Origin: Tritrichomonas musculus
Taxonomy: Eukaryota; Parabasalia; Tritrichomonadida; Tritrichomonadidae
Direction: 5' to 3'
Assembly (NCBI GenBank): GCA_039105265.1
Contig: JAPFFF010000004.1
Coordinates: forward strand, 5,456,001 to 5,520,000
DNA length: 64,000 nt
Of this stretch, positions 62,445 through 64,000 are shown piece after piece. Under the pieces are notes generated by a model. It was not told the origin of the DNA and did not search any database. It saw only the letters and a program-made list of their open reading frames with translations. Positions within the stretch are counted from its first letter, which is position 1; every line of letters begins with the position of its first letter. The translations under genes were made by a program, and so were the position numbers.

Positions 62445-63971
62445 TTAATAATTAAATAAATCAATTCGAATGATATTTACATTTGACGGAAATGCTTTTT
62501 TATCAATATCATACAAAGTTGAATAAATTGTAATTTCCTCCAAAGATGAGCATTGCTTGAATAAGTTAGGCCCAACTTTATTTAAAGAAGGAGGGAATGC
62601 AATTTTTTTCAATGATTTACATTCCTCAAATGCATACTCTTCAATTTCTTTCAATGATGAAGGACTCTCAAAAAAGACATCAGTTAAAAAATCACAACCA
62701 GAAAAAGTGTAACAAGGAATAACTAGAATAGATGAAGGAATTGTTATTTGTGTAAAAGCGCATTTCACAAATGCATGATATCGAATTGTAGTCACTGTAT
62801 TTGGAATTTTAAAACTTTTCAAAGAAGTGCAATAAGAAAAAGCGCCACCGCCAATCTCAACAACAGAAGACGGAATATCGACTTCCTCCAATGATGTGCA
62901 ATCCCCAAATGCGTTGCAATCGATTATTTTTACAGAAGGAGGAATGGTTATATCAGTCAGTGCTTTACAGCCGTAGAAAACATTTTCGCCAATATAACTA
63001 ACTGATGGAGAAATTGTCACTTTTTTCAACGATTTGCAGTAACAAAAAGCTCCACCTAAAAAAAATCCATATTCAATTTCATTTACAAAAGAGCTCATTC
63101 GAACAATATTGATATTTTTATCGTTTCGAAAAGAAACATCAACACATCTTATACCTGTTATAAAAATGGCCATGTCAAGACTTGTTGTAACCGTCTTTTT
63201 AAGACGATTAATTTTTTTATAAATATTTTTGTAGAATTCAGAAGGATACTTTATTTCAATTGAAACACTTTTGATTTGATTCAAATGGTGAATAAATTCA
63301 GATGACTCGAGAACATTTGAAAGAAATAACCGTTCTGTAACATTATAAAGTACGTTTACTTCTTCCTCTTTTTTTAATTCAATCAATAATTGGTCGGTGT
63401 CTTTTGCTAAAATTGAGAGGCATTTCATCTCTTCTGGAACGAACTGCATAAGGTAGATCAGCAGATTTGTGATATTTACGAAGTATTGGGCTATATAATT
63501 ATTTGACACTTCTGGAAAAATTTTTGAAATGACAATTAATTGTAAATTCAAACAGAGTTCATTGAAAATATTAATTTTTACTTGATCAGGAGAAATATCT
63601 AAAGACAACAGAGCACTTTCTGTATTTTCTTCTTCCTTTTCCTCTTTTATTTCTTTTTCTTCCTTCTCTTTTTCTTTGTTTTCGTTTTCTTCTTCTTCTT
63701 CTTTTTCGTTTAAAATTAGTTTTGTAAATTCTTCCATTTTGTCAATCGTTTTTAGATTGGATTGTAAATTTGTTTGTAGATTATTGAATTGTTTATTGAT
63801 TTCCTTTTCTAGTTTTCTCTGTTTGTTCCCTAATTCTTGGATTTTAAGATCTTTTTCGTTGATCATCTGTCGTAAAATTTTCTTTTCTTCTTTTTCTTTA
63901 TTTATTTCCCCTTCTAGGCTTTCAATTACTAATTTTTGTTCATTTATAATATTTATAAATTTGACATGCAA
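62445..63971 (-). CDS. Coiled-coil plus BspA-like LRR_5 protein
   Basis: A 508-aa protein. Residues 1-115 are a Glu/Lys-rich coiled coil, with an acidic run of Glu/Lys at about 90-115. A helical middle part (about 130-270) is unrecognised. Residues about 285-500 are LRR_5 repeats of BspA type (SLKKVTISPSVSYIGENVFY, SLEEVDIPSSVVEIGGGAFS). There is no signal peptide or membrane segment, so this looks like an intracellular relative of the BspA family. The first ATG of the frame is used; an in-frame TAA lies six codons upstream. The end is followed within 60 bases by a mariner-like MITE. Confidence 0.82.
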   Translation of the reverse strand: MHVKFINIINEQKLVIESLEGEINKEKEEKKILRQMINEKDLKIQELGNKQRKLEKEINKQFNNLQTNLQSNLKTIDKMEEFTKLILNEKEEEEENENKEKEKEEKEIKEEKEEENTESALLSLDISPDQVKINIFNELCLNLQLIVISKIFPEVSNNYIAQYFVNITNLLIYLMQFVPEEMKCLSILAKDTDQLLIELKKEEEVNVLYNVTERLFLSNVLESSEFIHHLNQIKSVSIEIKYPSEFYKNIYKKINRLKKTVTTSLDMAIFITGIRCVDVSFRNDKNINIVRMSSFVNEIEYGFFLGGAFCYCKSLKKVTISPSVSYIGENVFYGCKALTDITIPPSVKIIDCNAFGDCTSLEEVDIPSSVVEIGGGAFSYCTSLKSFKIPNTVTTIRYHAFVKCAFTQITIPSSILVIPCYTFSGCDFLTDVFFESPSSLKEIEEYAFEECKSLKKIAFPPSLNKVGPNLFKQCSSLEEITIYSTLYDIDKKAFPSNVNIIRIDLFNY

Positions 63972-64000
63972 GTCTCTTTGAATTAATAATTGTGAATCCT

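Overview
The window is a strongly AT-rich piece of a eukaryotic genome with intronless, closely spaced genes. The protein families point to a parabasalid, most likely a trichomonad of the Tritrichomonas/Trichomonas type. These families are TKL-like kinases with Asn-rich tails, kinases fused to Sel1 repeats, BspA-like LRR_5 proteins, a DUF3447 ankyrin-like protein and a BTB-like plus F5/8-type C protein. Several genes also carry a TCAYW initiator just upstream of the ATG. The exact species cannot be told from the sequence alone.

Bases 1-14.9 kb are gene-dense. They hold the 3' end of an unknown gene, a condensation/BAHD-like acyltransferase, a small MZT1 (MOZART1) gamma-tubulin-complex protein, a coiled-coil protein, a mitotic-type cyclin, a 1310-aa TKL kinase with a 30-bp minisatellite, and two long coiled-coil proteins. 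A decayed ankyrin-repeat gene lies at 15.1-15.9 kb.

Bases 17.6-27 kb form an unusual locus. Two GBP/atlastin-like large GTPases are transcribed divergently, and one of them has a degenerate G3 motif. Three genes of a small unrecognised protein family lie around them, and a direct segmental duplication of about 2 kb flanks the pair. Only one copy of the duplication carries a piggyBac-like MITE.

Bases 28.4-40.3 kb hold a BTB-like/F5/8C protein, a frameshifted membrane-protein gene, a truncated pogo-like transposase, several TIR elements, a 276-bp tandem repeat and an endonuclease III (NTH1) pseudogene.

Bases 40.4-45.1 kb encode the most striking product: a 1575-aa protein with an active-looking kinase, Sel1 repeats, a pseudokinase, a GBP/atlastin-like GTPase and a long hydrophobic segment. 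Together with the divergent pair, this makes three GBP-like GTPase genes within 25 kb.

Bases 45.1-64 kb hold a mariner-like element with a hAT-like element nested in it, a DUF3447 gene, a BspA-like LRR gene, a kinase with about 19 nearly identical 36-aa Sel1 repeats, a Mutator-like element that split the glycine loop of a relic kinase and carries a GC-rich palindrome cluster, a further mariner-like element, and a coiled-coil/LRR_5 gene. The long gene-free stretches are mostly DNA-transposon debris. No rRNA, convincing tRNA, CRISPR array or virus-like element was seen.
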